The notes beneath the pieces were generated by a model. It was not told where the DNA came from. It saw nothing but the letters and a program-made list of their open reading frames with translations, and ran no database searches. A program made the position numbers and the translations under genes. A stretch of 64,000 nucleotides of DNA from Segnochrobactrum spirostomi (lineage in GTDB: Bacteria; Pseudomonadota; Alphaproteobacteria; Rhizobiales; Segnochrobactraceae): positions 3,644,501-3,708,500 of the forward strand of contig NZ_VWNA01000001.1 of assembly GCF_009600605.1 (NCBI RefSeq). The letters run 5' to 3'. Of the stretch, positions 25,436 to 34,608 are shown piece by piece. The stretch's first letter is position 1. The number at the start of each line of letters is the position of its first letter.

Positions 25436-26788
25436 ATGTCGACCGAGGTGATCCTGCCGCGCGTCGACATGGATATGGCGACGGGCAAGATCTCGAAGTG
25501 GTTCGTCGAGGACGGCGCCACCGTCGAGAAGGGCCAGCCGATCTTCGAGATCGAGACCGACAAGGCGGCGATGGAAGTGGAGGCCCCGGCCTCCGGCCAG
25601 ATCCGCGACCTGCTCAACGTTCTCGATACCGAGATGCCGGTGGGCGTGGTGATCGCGCGTATCTTCGCGCCCGGCGAAGCCTACGAGGCGCCCGCCGTCG
25701 CGGCTCCGACGGCCGAGCCGGTGCCGGAGGCGGTGGCTCCCAGCCCGGCGCCCGTCGTCCAGGCCGTGGAGCCAGCGCCGGCGGCCGCGTCGGCCTTTGC
25801 CGAAGGCCGGCCCCGGGCGACGCCGCTCGCCCGCCAGCTCGCCCGCCAGCACGGCATCGATCTCGCCAACCTGCCGGGCTCCGGCCCGCGGGGCCGCGTG
25901 ACGAGCGCCGACGTGCGTCAGGCCGCCGCCGTGACGCCGGCACCGGCCGCCGTCGCCGCTGCGCCGATGCCTTCGGCGCCGATCGCCGCCGCGTCTGCGC
26001 CCATCCCCCGCGCCGTTCAGGCCGGCGGGCCGCTGCACCGCGCCTGGCTACGCCAAGGCAACGGGGCGCCGGTCGTCCTCGTCCACGGCTTCGGGGCGGA
26101 TCTCAACGGCTGGCGGCCGCTGCTCGCCGGGCTGTCGCTCGATCGGCCGGTGCTCGCGGTCGACCTGCCGGGTCACGGCGCGTCGCCGCTGTCGGGGGCT
26201 CCGACGCTCGATCTCCTTGCCGACGCCGTGGCGGACACCATCGCCGCGGAGGGCCTCGCGAGCGTCGATCTCGTCGGCCATTCGCTCGGCGCGGCGGTTG
26301 CGACGGCGGTTGCCGAACGGGTGGCGGCGGAGGTGCGTTCGCTTCTGCTGTTGTCGCCCGCCGGCCTCGGCCCGGAGATCAACGGCGCGTTCCTGTCCGG
26401 CTTCTCCCGCGCCACCGGCGAGGCGAGCCTGACGCCGTGGATGCGCCTTCTGTTCGCCGACGAGGCGCAGATCGCGCCGGCCTTCGTCAAGGCGCGCCTC
26501 AAGCAGCGGGCCGAGCCCGCGACGGCGGCGAACGAGGAACAGGTGATCGCGGCGCTCTTCCCGGAGAGCACCCAGGCGTTCTCCGTGCGGGCGGCGCTCG
26601 CCCGTCTCGCGATGCCGATCCGCATCGTCCACGGCACCGCGGATCAGATCATCCCGAGCCGTCACGTGGCGGGTCTGCCGGGCACGGTTGCCGTCCATCT
26701 CTTCCCCGGCGTCGGTCACATGCCGCAGGTCGAGGTGAAGACAGAGGTCGGTCGGCTCCTTAACGAGCACATCCGCTCGGCGGTCTGA
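25436..26788 (+). CDS. acoC: Acetoin-dehydrogenase-type E2: lipoyl, E1-binding and alpha/beta-hydrolase domains
   Basis: The product is 450 residues. An N-terminal lipoyl domain has its lysine at about residue 43 (EIETDKAAMEVEAP), then an Ala/Pro linker. A peripheral subunit-binding domain follows (ATPLARQLARQHGIDLANLPGSGP, roughly 125-160), a second linker, and an alpha/beta hydrolase-fold domain from about residue 205 with VLVHGFGADLNGW, the nucleophile GHSLGAAV and a catalytic-like His in GVGHMPQ. This layout, a hydrolase fold in place of the usual acyltransferase core, is that of AcoC in acetoin dehydrogenase complexes. It transfers acetyl groups to CoA. A rho-independent terminator follows. 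Confidence 0.88.
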   Translation: MSTEVILPRVDMDMATGKISKWFVEDGATVEKGQPIFEIETDKAAMEVEAPASGQIRDLLNVLDTEMPVGVVIARIFAPGEAYEAPAVAAPTAEPVPEAVAPSPAPVVQAVEPAPAAASAFAEGRPRATPLARQLARQHGIDLANLPGSGPRGRVTSADVRQAAAVTPAPAAVAAAPMPSAPIAAASAPIPRAVQAGGPLHRAWLRQGNGAPVVLVHGFGADLNGWRPLLAGLSLDRPVLAVDLPGHGASPLSGAPTLDLLADAVADTIAAEGLASVDLVGHSLGAAVATAVAERVAAEVRSLLLLSPAGLGPEINGAFLSGFSRATGEASLTPWMRLLFADEAQIAPAFVKARLKQRAEPATAANEEQVIAALFPESTQAFSVRAALARLAMPIRIVHGTADQIIPSRHVAGLPGTVAVHLFPGVGHMPQVEVKTEVGRLLNEHIRSAV

Positions 26789-26810
26789 TTTTGCATCAGC
26801 ACATCGTGAA

Positions 26811-26843
26811 GCCGGTCGGCCCGCGGGGCCGGCCGGCTTTTTT
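26811..26843 (+). terminator. Rho-independent terminator after the acoABC-like operon
   Basis: A GC-rich stem built from GCCGGTCGGCCC and GGGGCCGGCCGGC (26811-26837) is followed by six Ts (26838-26843). Confidence 0.8.
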
Positions 26844-26861
26844 GCGCGGGTAGCGCCCCGT

Positions 26862-27212
26862 TCAGGGGGTGGTTTCGAGGGCTGCTCGAAGGGCGGCCTG
26901 CGTGAAAGGCTTGCGCAGCACGAAATGGGAGGCGTAGGGCGCCTCGAGCCGCACGGTGCCACCGGTTGCGAAGATGTAGGGAATGCCGCGCGCGGTCAGC
27001 ACATCCGCGATCGGCATCGAGAGGCCGCCATCGAGATTGATGTCGAGGATTGCGAGATCGATATCGGCGTCGCGCGCGAGTTCCACGCCCTCCTCGACCC
27101 GTTCGGCGACCGCCACGACACGGTGGCCGAGGTCCGACAGCATCTCTCCGAGAACGAGCGCGATCAGATCCTCATCTTCGGCGATCAGGACACGGTGCAT
27201 CACATCCGGCAC
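26862..27212 (-). CDS. Single-domain response regulator
   Basis: The 116-residue receiver domain has the acidic pair in VLIAEDEDLIAL, the phospho-accepting Asp in DLAILDINLDGG and the conserved Lys in VLRKPF. There is no output domain. The start is GTG 27212, with GGAG upstream; an ATG at 27200 is an alternative. It lies downstream of a hybrid histidine kinase on the same strand (198-base gap), and may receive phosphate from it or act as a phosphate sink. Confidence 0.88.
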   Translation of the reverse strand: MPDVMHRVLIAEDEDLIALVLGEMLSDLGHRVVAVAERVEEGVELARDADIDLAILDINLDGGLSMPIADVLTARGIPYIFATGGTVRLEAPYASHFVLRKPFTQAALRAALETTP

Positions 27213-27410
27213 GGCGCGGCTCCGTTCGGGGTTGCAGATAGGGTGGCAAGTCGTCCTAAACGTCAGAGAAGCGCGGATCCGACCCCACGGAAATGCACGT
27301 CTTCGCGCGCGGTGGCCCCGCGGCGCGGTCTAAGGTCCCAATCGGGGCGCAGGGTATCGGCAGGCGGGGCCGGTTCTCCGGGCCTGACCATTCGTCAGTT
27401 CGGCAGATGC

Positions 27411-29630
27411 TCACGATGCCGCGCGGGTGTCGGACGGTTCGTTCGCCGAGATGGTCTCGGCGATGGCGGCCGCGAGGTCGCGGCGGCGGAACGGCTTGCG
27501 TAGCCTCGGCAGGTCGTATCGTTCTTCGTCCATGATCTCGGCATAGCCGGTCGCGATGAGGATCGGCATGTGCGGCCAGCGCTTGTGGATCTCCAAGGCG
27601 AGGGTGGCCCCCGTCATCCCCGGCATCGCATGGTCGCTGATGACGAGATCGACCGCCTCGCCCGCCGTGAGGCGCCGCATGGCCTCCTCGGCGTTCGCAG
27701 CGGGCAGCACAACGTGATCGAGGCCCTCGAGCATCTCCCGCGTGCCGGTGAGCACGAGGGGATCGTCGTCCACGAGGAGGATGCGCAGCCGTGCGAAGTC
27801 GGAGACCTCGTCGCCGTCCTCGGGTGCCGTTGCGCCCGCGCGCGCGGCAAGGGTCTGCGGCTGCTCGGCGGCGGCGACGGGCAGCCAGATTTCCGCCGTG
27901 GTGCCTTCGCCGGGCGTGCTCTTCAGCACCAGCCGACCGCCTGATTGGGCGGCCAGGCCGTGCACCATGGAAAGGCCGAGCCCGGTCCCCTTGCCGATGC
28001 CCTTCGTGGTGAAGAACGGTTCAGCGGCGCGCCGCAGCGTCTCCTCGTCCATGCCGGTGCCGGTGTCGCGGACGGCGAGGCAGACATATTCGCCGGCGGC
28101 GAGGCCGTCGTCGCGCCCCGGCGGCACGACACGCCGGGTCGCCGAGACGAACAGCGTGCCGCCGTTGGGCATCGCGTCGCGCGCGTTGACGGACAGATTG
28201 ACGAGCGCGAGCTCGAGCTGGTTGGCGTCGACGTTCGCCGGCGGCAGGATCGAGGGGAAGCGCAACTCGATCGAGATCGAGGGGCCGATCGAGCGGCGCA
28301 GCAGATCCTGCATGCCTTGGACGAGCGCAACGAGATCGACCGCACCGGGGCGCAGTTCCTGGCGGCGGGCGAAGGCGAGCATGCGCTGGGTCAACGCCGC
28401 GCCGCGCTCGACGCCGCGCATCGCGTTGTCGAGATAGTGGATGCCCTTGGAATCGCCGCCGACATGGCGGCGCAGCATCTCGAGATTGCCGAGGATCACG
28501 GCGAGCAGATTGTTGAAGTCGTGCGCCACGCCGCCGGTGAGCTGGCCGATCGCCTCGAGCTTCTGGGATTCGAGGAGCCGTCGCTCCATCTCCTCGCGGG
28601 CGACGATCGCCTGATGACGCTCGGCCATGGCGGCGGCAACGGCGTCGTAAGCGCGGATGCGCCGGGCGAAGGCCCACAGGAGGAACAGCGCCGCGACGAG
28701 ACAGGCGCCGCCTGATACCCCGATCACCCAGGACTGGCGCCGCCAATCCGCCAGCACGGTTTCCATCGTCTGCGAGATGTTGACCGCGATGGGCAGATCG
28801 CTCGCGACACGGGTCGCGACGAGGCGCGCGCCGAACGGACTGTTCTCATGGGTTCGGAACACCTGAACGTCTTTGTCGGGCGTCACGCTGGCGGACATTC
28901 GCATCGAGTAGCGCGTGCCCGTTCCCTCCGGGAGCGGCGGAAAATGGGCGAGCAAGACCCCGTCGGTGCGCCACAGGGCGATCGCCGTCCCGTCGATCAG
29001 GCCGAGGGAGCGATAGAGGCGGTCGAAATAGTCGAGCTCGATGGCGCCGAGCACCAGGCCGAGGAAGGTGCCGTCGGGCGCGCTGACGCGGCGGGCCAGA
29101 TAGATCGTCCACGTGCCGGTTCCGCGGTTGCGCACGGGTTCGCTCATGAACGGAGCCGTGGTGTCGTGCTCTTTGAGATATTTGAAATAATCCCGGTCCG
29201 AGACGTTGACGCTGGGAATGGGGAAATAACGGGAGAAGTTGATGAGGTGGCCGTCGGCAGCGATCATGGTGATCGCGTCGAGCTGCGGGATGCCGGTCAG
29301 CTTCGCCTTGAGGAACTCGTGCATCTCGCGCGTTCCGGACCGCGCGACATAATCGTCAGGGGCGTGCGCGCCTGTGCCGATCGCGTTCTCCGCGATGGCG
29401 TCGAGTACGAGATCCACGCTCTGGAACGCGCGCGTCGTCTCCTCGGTCAGCAGGAGATCGAGCGTCGTCAACTCTCGGCTTGCGCCACGAACCTCTTCCC
29501 GGCGCAATTGTACGATGATGATGGCCGTCACGAGGGGAACGATGACGACGAGCGCGAGGCCGAGCACCGCGAGCAGCCGAACCGAACGGTTCGTCTTCAA
29601 CGCCACGCGCCACGCGTGCATCTGGTCCAT
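27411..29630 (-). CDS. Hybrid sensor histidine kinase with periplasmic Cache-type sensor and receiver
   Basis: The product is 739 residues from the ATG at 29630; an in-frame TTG at 29660 is less likely. In order: membrane helix (LLAVLGLALVVIVPLVTAIIIV), a roughly 250-residue periplasmic domain with a dCache-like pattern (YFPIPSVNVSDRDYFKYL, GTWTIYLARRV), second helix (GVSGGACLVAALFLLWAFA), HisKA with the phospho-His in GGVAHDFNNLLAVILGN, an ATPase domain (NLSVNARDAM, GTGLGLSMVHG) and a C-terminal receiver with Asp in VISDHAMPG. It senses an extracellular small molecule not identifiable here. Confidence 0.92.
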   Translation of the reverse strand: MDQMHAWRVALKTNRSVRLLAVLGLALVVIVPLVTAIIIVQLRREEVRGASRELTTLDLLLTEETTRAFQSVDLVLDAIAENAIGTGAHAPDDYVARSGTREMHEFLKAKLTGIPQLDAITMIAADGHLINFSRYFPIPSVNVSDRDYFKYLKEHDTTAPFMSEPVRNRGTGTWTIYLARRVSAPDGTFLGLVLGAIELDYFDRLYRSLGLIDGTAIALWRTDGVLLAHFPPLPEGTGTRYSMRMSASVTPDKDVQVFRTHENSPFGARLVATRVASDLPIAVNISQTMETVLADWRRQSWVIGVSGGACLVAALFLLWAFARRIRAYDAVAAAMAERHQAIVAREEMERRLLESQKLEAIGQLTGGVAHDFNNLLAVILGNLEMLRRHVGGDSKGIHYLDNAMRGVERGAALTQRMLAFARRQELRPGAVDLVALVQGMQDLLRRSIGPSISIELRFPSILPPANVDANQLELALVNLSVNARDAMPNGGTLFVSATRRVVPPGRDDGLAAGEYVCLAVRDTGTGMDEETLRRAAEPFFTTKGIGKGTGLGLSMVHGLAAQSGGRLVLKSTPGEGTTAEIWLPVAAAEQPQTLAARAGATAPEDGDEVSDFARLRILLVDDDPLVLTGTREMLEGLDHVVLPAANAEEAMRRLTAGEAVDLVISDHAMPGMTGATLALEIHKRWPHMPILIATGYAEIMDEERYDLPRLRKPFRRRDLAAAIAETISANEPSDTRAAS

Positions 29631-29660
29631 AGCCGCCTTCGGTTCGGTTGGCGCGTGCAA

Positions 29661-30062
29661 CGGCGCTTATGTCAGAGTTTTGCAGGTGAATACGGTCCGG
29701 GGCAAGGCCGATCTCGCAAACGCCGCGTTTCCGAGCGATGCCCGGAGTACCGAAACGAACCGGTGAGTCCACCTATGAAAGTTCCGAGCCGTTGATGAAG
29801 GCAGGCGATTTAACGCTTCTCGATCGAGATGACACGAAGATTTCGAAAAGCACGGCCATCTACGCGACTTGTTCGAGCAAGTGACGGAGAACGACGAGGG
29901 TTATCCGATTTCCGACATGCGACGACCATGAGGGCATACACCGGATGCGATCGTCGGCCGTTGTGCCGCCCTTGGCGGACCGTCTCGGACAGGCACGCGC
30001 CGCGCGTGGGACCGCGCGGGAAATCTGTGGAGCCGCGTCGCCGCTCGGGTTAGGAGCATGGC
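29661..30062. other. Divergent intergenic region, no gene seen
   Basis: About 400 bases between the kinase and the KamA-like gene. It is less GC-rich than average and should hold both promoters. No convincing open frame, hairpin or repeat was seen; AGGAG at 30052-30056 serves the downstream gene. Confidence 0.5.
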
Positions 30063-31139
30063 ATGCAGTCCTTTTCGCCGTCCGCCCCGCGGACCCTCCA
30101 CCGCCCGAAGGATCTCGTCGACGCGGGGCTCGTTCCGACCGAACGACTCGCCGCGCTCGAGCGCGTGGCCGAGCGCTACGCGGTCTCCGTGACGCCCGCG
30201 ATGGCCGATCTCATCGAGGCCGCCGACCCTTGCGATCCGATCGGTCTTCAGTTCCTGCCGACCGACGCCGAGCTCCACGTCTTGGAGGCGGAGAGGGCGG
30301 ATCCGATCGGTGACGCCGCCCACAGCCCCGTCGAGGGGATCGTCCACCGCTATCCGGACCGCGTCCTCCTCAAGCTCGTGCACGTCTGCCCGGTTTATTG
30401 CCGCTTCTGCTTTCGGCGCGAGATGGTCGGCCCGGGCGAGGATGCCTTCCTGTCGCCGGAAGCGCTCGAGGCGGCGCTCTGTTACATCCGCAGTGACGCC
30501 AACATCTGGGAAGTGGTGGTGACGGGCGGTGATCCGCTCGTCGTCTCGCCGCGTCGTCTCGCCGCCCTGATGGCGGCGCTCGCCGCGGTCCCCCACGTCC
30601 GCATCGTTCGCTTCCATACCCGCGTGCCGGTCGTTGCGCCGGAGCGGGTCGATGCCGCGCTCGCCGCCGCCCTGCGGGTCGATGGGCTTGCGACCTACGT
30701 CGTGCTCCACGCCAACCATGCGCGCGAGCTCACCGATGCCGCCCGCGCCGCCTGCGCCCGCTTGGTCGATGCCGGCATTCCGATGCTCAGCCAGTCCGTG
30801 CTCTTGCGGGGCATTAACGACGACGCCGACAGCCTCGGCGCCCTGATGCGCGCGTTCGTCGAGAGCCGGGTGAAGCCCTATTATCTCCACCACGGCGACC
30901 TCGCGCCGGGAACATCCCATTTTCGCGTCCCGATCCGCGAGGGCCAGGCGATCCTGAAGGCCCTGCGCGGCCGTTGGTCGGGCCTCTGCCAGCCGAGCTA
31001 TGTGCTCGACATTCCCGGCGGTCACGGCAAGGTCCCAATCGGGCCGACCTACCTCTCGGGCGACGACGAAACCTCGCTGGAGATTGAGGATCCGAACGGG
31101 GTCGTTCACATCTATCCTCCGAAGCCCGACTCGGCGTGA
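30063..31139 (+). CDS. Lysine 2,3-aminomutase-like radical SAM protein
   Basis: The product is 358 residues. The radical SAM cluster motif CxxxCxxC is C109, C113, C116 in VCPVYCRFCFRREMVG. The PLP-lysine region is DIPGGHGKVPIGP, and TGGDPL lies between. The length resembles EpmB (about 340), which makes beta-lysine on elongation factor P, more than the 416-residue clostridial lysine 2,3-aminomutase. Neither epmA nor efp is in this window, so the assignment to EF-P modification versus free lysine metabolism stays open. The ATG at 30063 has AGGAG six bases upstream. Confidence 0.85.
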   Translation: MQSFSPSAPRTLHRPKDLVDAGLVPTERLAALERVAERYAVSVTPAMADLIEAADPCDPIGLQFLPTDAELHVLEAERADPIGDAAHSPVEGIVHRYPDRVLLKLVHVCPVYCRFCFRREMVGPGEDAFLSPEALEAALCYIRSDANIWEVVVTGGDPLVVSPRRLAALMAALAAVPHVRIVRFHTRVPVVAPERVDAALAAALRVDGLATYVVLHANHARELTDAARAACARLVDAGIPMLSQSVLLRGINDDADSLGALMRAFVESRVKPYYLHHGDLAPGTSHFRVPIREGQAILKALRGRWSGLCQPSYVLDIPGGHGKVPIGPTYLSGDDETSLEIEDPNGVVHIYPPKPDSA

Positions 31140-31229
31140 CCGCGCCGACGCGATAGAACAGACCGGTTGATCCGGACCGGCACGCGCCGCGTGCACGCCC
31201 CGGGCTCTAAACCGGCGCAGAGGTAGTCC

Positions 31230-32708
31230 TTGGATTTCTTCGGGATCGATCCATCGAGCTGGACCTTCTGGGACCATTATTGGCCCCATATCGTCTTCTT
31301 CGGCGGTCTGGCGCTGGGCGTGCCCGCCGCCGTCCACGCCGCGCTCAACAAGGACGACGTCCGGGCGGCGATCGGCTGGGTCGGCGTCGTCATCCTGTCG
31401 CCGCTGTTCGGCGCGATTCTCTATTTTCTCGCCGGGATCAACCGGGTGCGGCGCAGCGTGGTGAGCCGTCAGCGCGCCCGGGCGGAAGCGGGCGACGTCT
31501 CCGACGGCCGCTCGCACCTCCACGAGGAGGCCTCCGCGGGGCCGGAGGAGACAGCCTGGGCCTCCCTGAAGCGGCTCGGCGACACGATCTCGCCTTTTCC
31601 GCTGACCGGCGGCAACGATATCCGCCCCTTGCGCGGTGGCGACGAGGCCTACCCGGCCATGCTCGCGGCGATCGCCGGAGCCAAGCGATCGATCGCGCTC
31701 GCGAGCTACATCTTCGACAACGACGAGGTCGGCCGCACCTTCGTCGAGGCGCTGAGCGAGGCATCCCGGCGCGGCGTCGTGGTGCGCGTGCTGATCGACG
31801 CGATCGGGGCGCGCTACAGCCATCCGCCGATCACCCGGCTTCTGCGCGAGCGCGGCATCAAGACGGCGCTGTTCATGAGCCACGTGCTCGGCCTCGGGCT
31901 CGCCTATGCGAACCTGCGCAGCCACCGCAAGATGCTGATCATCGACGGCCGGCTCGGCTTCACCGGCGGCATGAACATCCGCGCCGAGTTTACCACCGCG
32001 GCGGCCGGCACCGGCGCGGCACGCGACACCCACTTCCGCATCGAGGGGCCGATCGTGCCCCAGATCATGTCGGTGTTCGCGGTCGATTGGAGCTTCACGA
32101 CCAAGGAGCGGCTCGACGGGGAGATCTGGTTTCCCGGCGGCATCCGCAGTGTCGAGGGGCATGCGCGGGTGCGCGCCATGCCGTCCGGCCCGGACCGGAA
32201 CCTCGAGAACAACCACGGCATGATCATGGGCGCGCTCGCCGTCGCCCAGGAGCGGGTGCGGATCGCCTCGCCCTACTTCCTGCCGGATCAGCAGCTCATC
32301 GGCGCGCTCGCGGTCGCCGGGCGGCGCGGCCTTCAGGTCGACATCGTCATCCCCGACGCCAACAATCTGAAGCTCGTCGACCACGCAATGACGGCGCAGC
32401 TCGATCAGGTGATCCGGCGCGGCTGCAAGGTGTGGCGGGCGACGGGACCGTTCGATCATTCCAAGCTGATCGCGATCGACGGCCGCTGGGCCTATGTCGG
32501 CTCGTCCAACATCGATCCGCGCAGCCTGCGGCTCAATTTCGAGCTCGACCTCGAAATCCACGATCGGACGGTCGCCGAATGGGTCGAGAAGCGGATCGAA
32601 GAGCAGATCGCGAACGCCCGCGCCGAGACGTTGCAGACGCTCAGCGGGCTGCCGTTCTGGCAGCGCCTGCGCAACCGGATGGTCTGGCTCGCCTCGCCTT
32701 ATCTGTGA
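31230..32708 (+). CDS. cls: Cardiolipin synthase (phospholipase D family)
   Basis: The 492-residue protein has two N-terminal membrane helices (IVFFGGLALGVPAAVHAAL and VGVVILSPLFGAILYFLAG) and two HKD motifs, HRKMLIIDGRLGFTGGMN and HSKLIAIDGRWAYVGSSN, as in bacterial cardiolipin synthases that condense two phosphatidylglycerol molecules. The best start is TTG 31230 behind GCAGAGGT, placing the helices correctly. It is convergent with leuA, with a hairpin between. Confidence 0.9.
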   Translation: MDFFGIDPSSWTFWDHYWPHIVFFGGLALGVPAAVHAALNKDDVRAAIGWVGVVILSPLFGAILYFLAGINRVRRSVVSRQRARAEAGDVSDGRSHLHEEASAGPEETAWASLKRLGDTISPFPLTGGNDIRPLRGGDEAYPAMLAAIAGAKRSIALASYIFDNDEVGRTFVEALSEASRRGVVVRVLIDAIGARYSHPPITRLLRERGIKTALFMSHVLGLGLAYANLRSHRKMLIIDGRLGFTGGMNIRAEFTTAAAGTGAARDTHFRIEGPIVPQIMSVFAVDWSFTTKERLDGEIWFPGGIRSVEGHARVRAMPSGPDRNLENNHGMIMGALAVAQERVRIASPYFLPDQQLIGALAVAGRRGLQVDIVIPDANNLKLVDHAMTAQLDQVIRRGCKVWRATGPFDHSKLIAIDGRWAYVGSSNIDPRSLRLNFELDLEIHDRTVAEWVEKRIEEQIANARAETLQTLSGLPFWQRLRNRMVWLASPYL

Positions 32709-32713
32709 AGAAA

Positions 32714-32745
32714 GGCCGCCCGGATCGGATGATCCGGACGGCCTG
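32714..32745 (-). terminator. Hairpin between cls and leuA, probably terminating leuA
   Basis: AGGCCGCCCGGATC (32714-32727) pairs with GATCCGGACGGCCT (32732-32745) with one mismatch and a four-base loop. On the minus strand it is followed by TTTCTTC, so it suits the leuA transcript better than cls. Confidence 0.6.
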
Positions 32746-32768
32746 AGACTGCAGAAGGCGTCGCCGTG

Positions 32769-32793
32769 CCTTCTCCCCGACACGGGGAGAAGG
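32769..32793. repeat. Single type B palindromic unit
   Basis: CCTTCTCCCC and GGGGAGAAGG flank a short loop. It is the same unit as in the composite repeat at 12398, placed between convergent cls and leuA. Confidence 0.65.
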
Positions 32794-32845
32794 GTAGGGA
32801 GGTTTACGGCTCCGCCGAATGCGCGGGGCGTCCCGCCCGTGCGCC

Positions 32846-34438
32846 TCAGCCGGCGCGTAGCGTCGCCTCGCCCGGGGCGGACTTGCGGCGGCGCTGGGAC
32901 ATCTTGTTGAGCGCCGATACGAAGGCACGCGCCGAGGCCACGACAGTATCGACGTCCGCGCCGCGCCCGACGGCGATCTTGCCGTCCTCCTCGAGACGCA
33001 CCGACACCTCGGCCTGGGCGTCGGTGCCCTCGGTCACCGCGTGGACCTGATAGAGCGCGAGCTTGGCATCGTGAGGCATGATCTCGCGGATCGCGTTGAA
33101 GGTCGCGTCGACCGAGCCGGAGCCGGTCGCCTCCTTGGTGACGTGGACCCCGTCGACATCCATCGTGATGATCGCCTTCTGCGGCGAACCGGTGCCGGCG
33201 ATCACGGTGAGCGCGATCACCTTGGCGCGCTCGCTCGAGGTCGCGATCTCGTCCTCGACCAGGGCCTCGATGTCCTCGTCATAGACGTGCTTCTTGCGGT
33301 CGGCGAGGTCCTTCAGGCGGCGGAAGGCGTCCTCGAAGGCGTTCTCGCCCAGCTCGTAGCCCATCGCCTTCAGCTTGTCGCGGAAGGCATGCCGGCCGGA
33401 ATGCTTGCCGAGCACCAGCGAGGTCGAGCGCACGCCGACATCCTCGGGGCGCATGATCTCATAGGTCTCGGCGTTCTTCAGGACGCCGTCCTGGTGGATA
33501 CCGGATTCGTGGGCGAAGGCGTTCTTGCCGACGATCGCCTTGTTGTACTGGACGGGGAAGCTCGACACCGCGGCGACCAGCTTGGAGGCCTGCATCAGGG
33601 TCGGCGTCTCGACCTCGGTATAATAAGGCAGCACGTCGCTGCGGGTGCGGATCGCCATCACCACCTCTTCGAGGGCGGCGTTGCCGGCGCGCTCGCCGAG
33701 GCCGTTGATGGTGCACTCGATCTGCCGGGCGCCGGCGCGGACGCCGGCCAGCGAGTTCGCGACCGCCATGCCCAGATCGTCGTGGCAATGGGTCGAGAAC
33801 ACCACCTTGTCGGAATCCGGCACGCGCTCGATCAGCATGCGGATCAGGGCGAAATATTCCTCGGGCGTCGCATAGCCCACGGTGTCCGGCACGTTGATGG
33901 TGGTGGCGCCGGCGCGGATCGCCGCCTCGACCACGCGGCACAGATAATCGTGCTCGGTGCGGGTCGCGTCCATCGCCGACCATTCGACGTCGTCGGTGTA
34001 GTTGCGCGCGCGGGTCACGGTCGCGACGACGCGCTCGTAGACCTGCTCCTGGTCCAACTGCAACTGGAACTGGCGGTGCAGCGGCGAGGTGCCGATGAAG
34101 GTGTGGATGCGGCGCTTCTCGGCCGGCTTCAGGGCCTCGGCGGCGCGGTCGATGTCGCCGAAGGCGGCGCGGGCGAGACCGCAGACGGTCGAGCGCTTCA
34201 GCCGCTTGGCGATCTCGTTCACCGCCTCGAAATCGCCCTCGGAGGCGATCGGAAAGCCGGCCTCGATGATGTCGACGCCCATGGCGTCCAGCAACTCGGC
34301 GACCTGGATCTTCTCGTCCAACGTCATCGAGGCGCCGGGGGATTGCTCGCCGTCGCGCAGGGTGGTGTCGAAGATCAGCACGCGGTCCTTGTTGGAGCGC
34401 GTCGCGGTGTCGGTCGCTTTCACGGTTTCGGCGGTCAT
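32846..34438 (-). CDS. leuA: 2-isopropylmalate synthase
   Basis: The product is 530 residues; first committed step of leucine synthesis, condensing acetyl-CoA with 2-oxoisovalerate. The DRE-TIM motif FDTTLRDGEQSPGASM, the metal-site segments STHCHDDLGMAVANSL and ECTINGLGERAGNAALEEV, GKHSGRHAF and the regulatory C-terminal domain (ALYQVHAVTEGTDAQAEVSV) are all present, so feedback inhibition by leucine is expected. A 164-base leader upstream holds a leucine-rich reading frame and hairpin, indicating attenuation. Confidence 0.96.
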   Translation of the reverse strand: MTAETVKATDTATRSNKDRVLIFDTTLRDGEQSPGASMTLDEKIQVAELLDAMGVDIIEAGFPIASEGDFEAVNEIAKRLKRSTVCGLARAAFGDIDRAAEALKPAEKRRIHTFIGTSPLHRQFQLQLDQEQVYERVVATVTRARNYTDDVEWSAMDATRTEHDYLCRVVEAAIRAGATTINVPDTVGYATPEEYFALIRMLIERVPDSDKVVFSTHCHDDLGMAVANSLAGVRAGARQIECTINGLGERAGNAALEEVVMAIRTRSDVLPYYTEVETPTLMQASKLVAAVSSFPVQYNKAIVGKNAFAHESGIHQDGVLKNAETYEIMRPEDVGVRSTSLVLGKHSGRHAFRDKLKAMGYELGENAFEDAFRRLKDLADRKKHVYDEDIEALVEDEIATSSERAKVIALTVIAGTGSPQKAIITMDVDGVHVTKEATGSGSVDATFNAIREIMPHDAKLALYQVHAVTEGTDAQAEVSVRLEEDGKIAVGRGADVDTVVASARAFVSALNKMSQRRRKSAPGEATLRAG

Positions 34439-34562
34439 GATGGTTTCCTCGTCGTGGCGGCCCGGACGCTCAAAGGGTCCCTCGGGCTCGCAGGTCCGGC
34501 TCGTCTCTTGAAGTCGCCGCGGGCAAGGTCTCTTGCAGTGGGCGTCTTGCGGAAGGCGTCAT

Positions 34563-34608
34563 CCCCTGAGTGCCTGCCTCGCAAACGAGGCCAGCCAGCG
34601 CTCAGGGG
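34563..34608 (-). promoter_or_regulatory. Nested hairpin of the leuA leader
   Basis: Outer arms CCCCTGAG (34563-34570) and CTCAGGGG (34601-34608) enclose inner arms GCCTCG/CGAGGC with a CAAA loop. On the minus strand the stop codon of the leader peptide lies inside the 5' outer arm, so a ribosome stalled on the leucine codons would expose, and one at the stop would cover, this arm. No T-tract follows directly. Confidence 0.55.
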
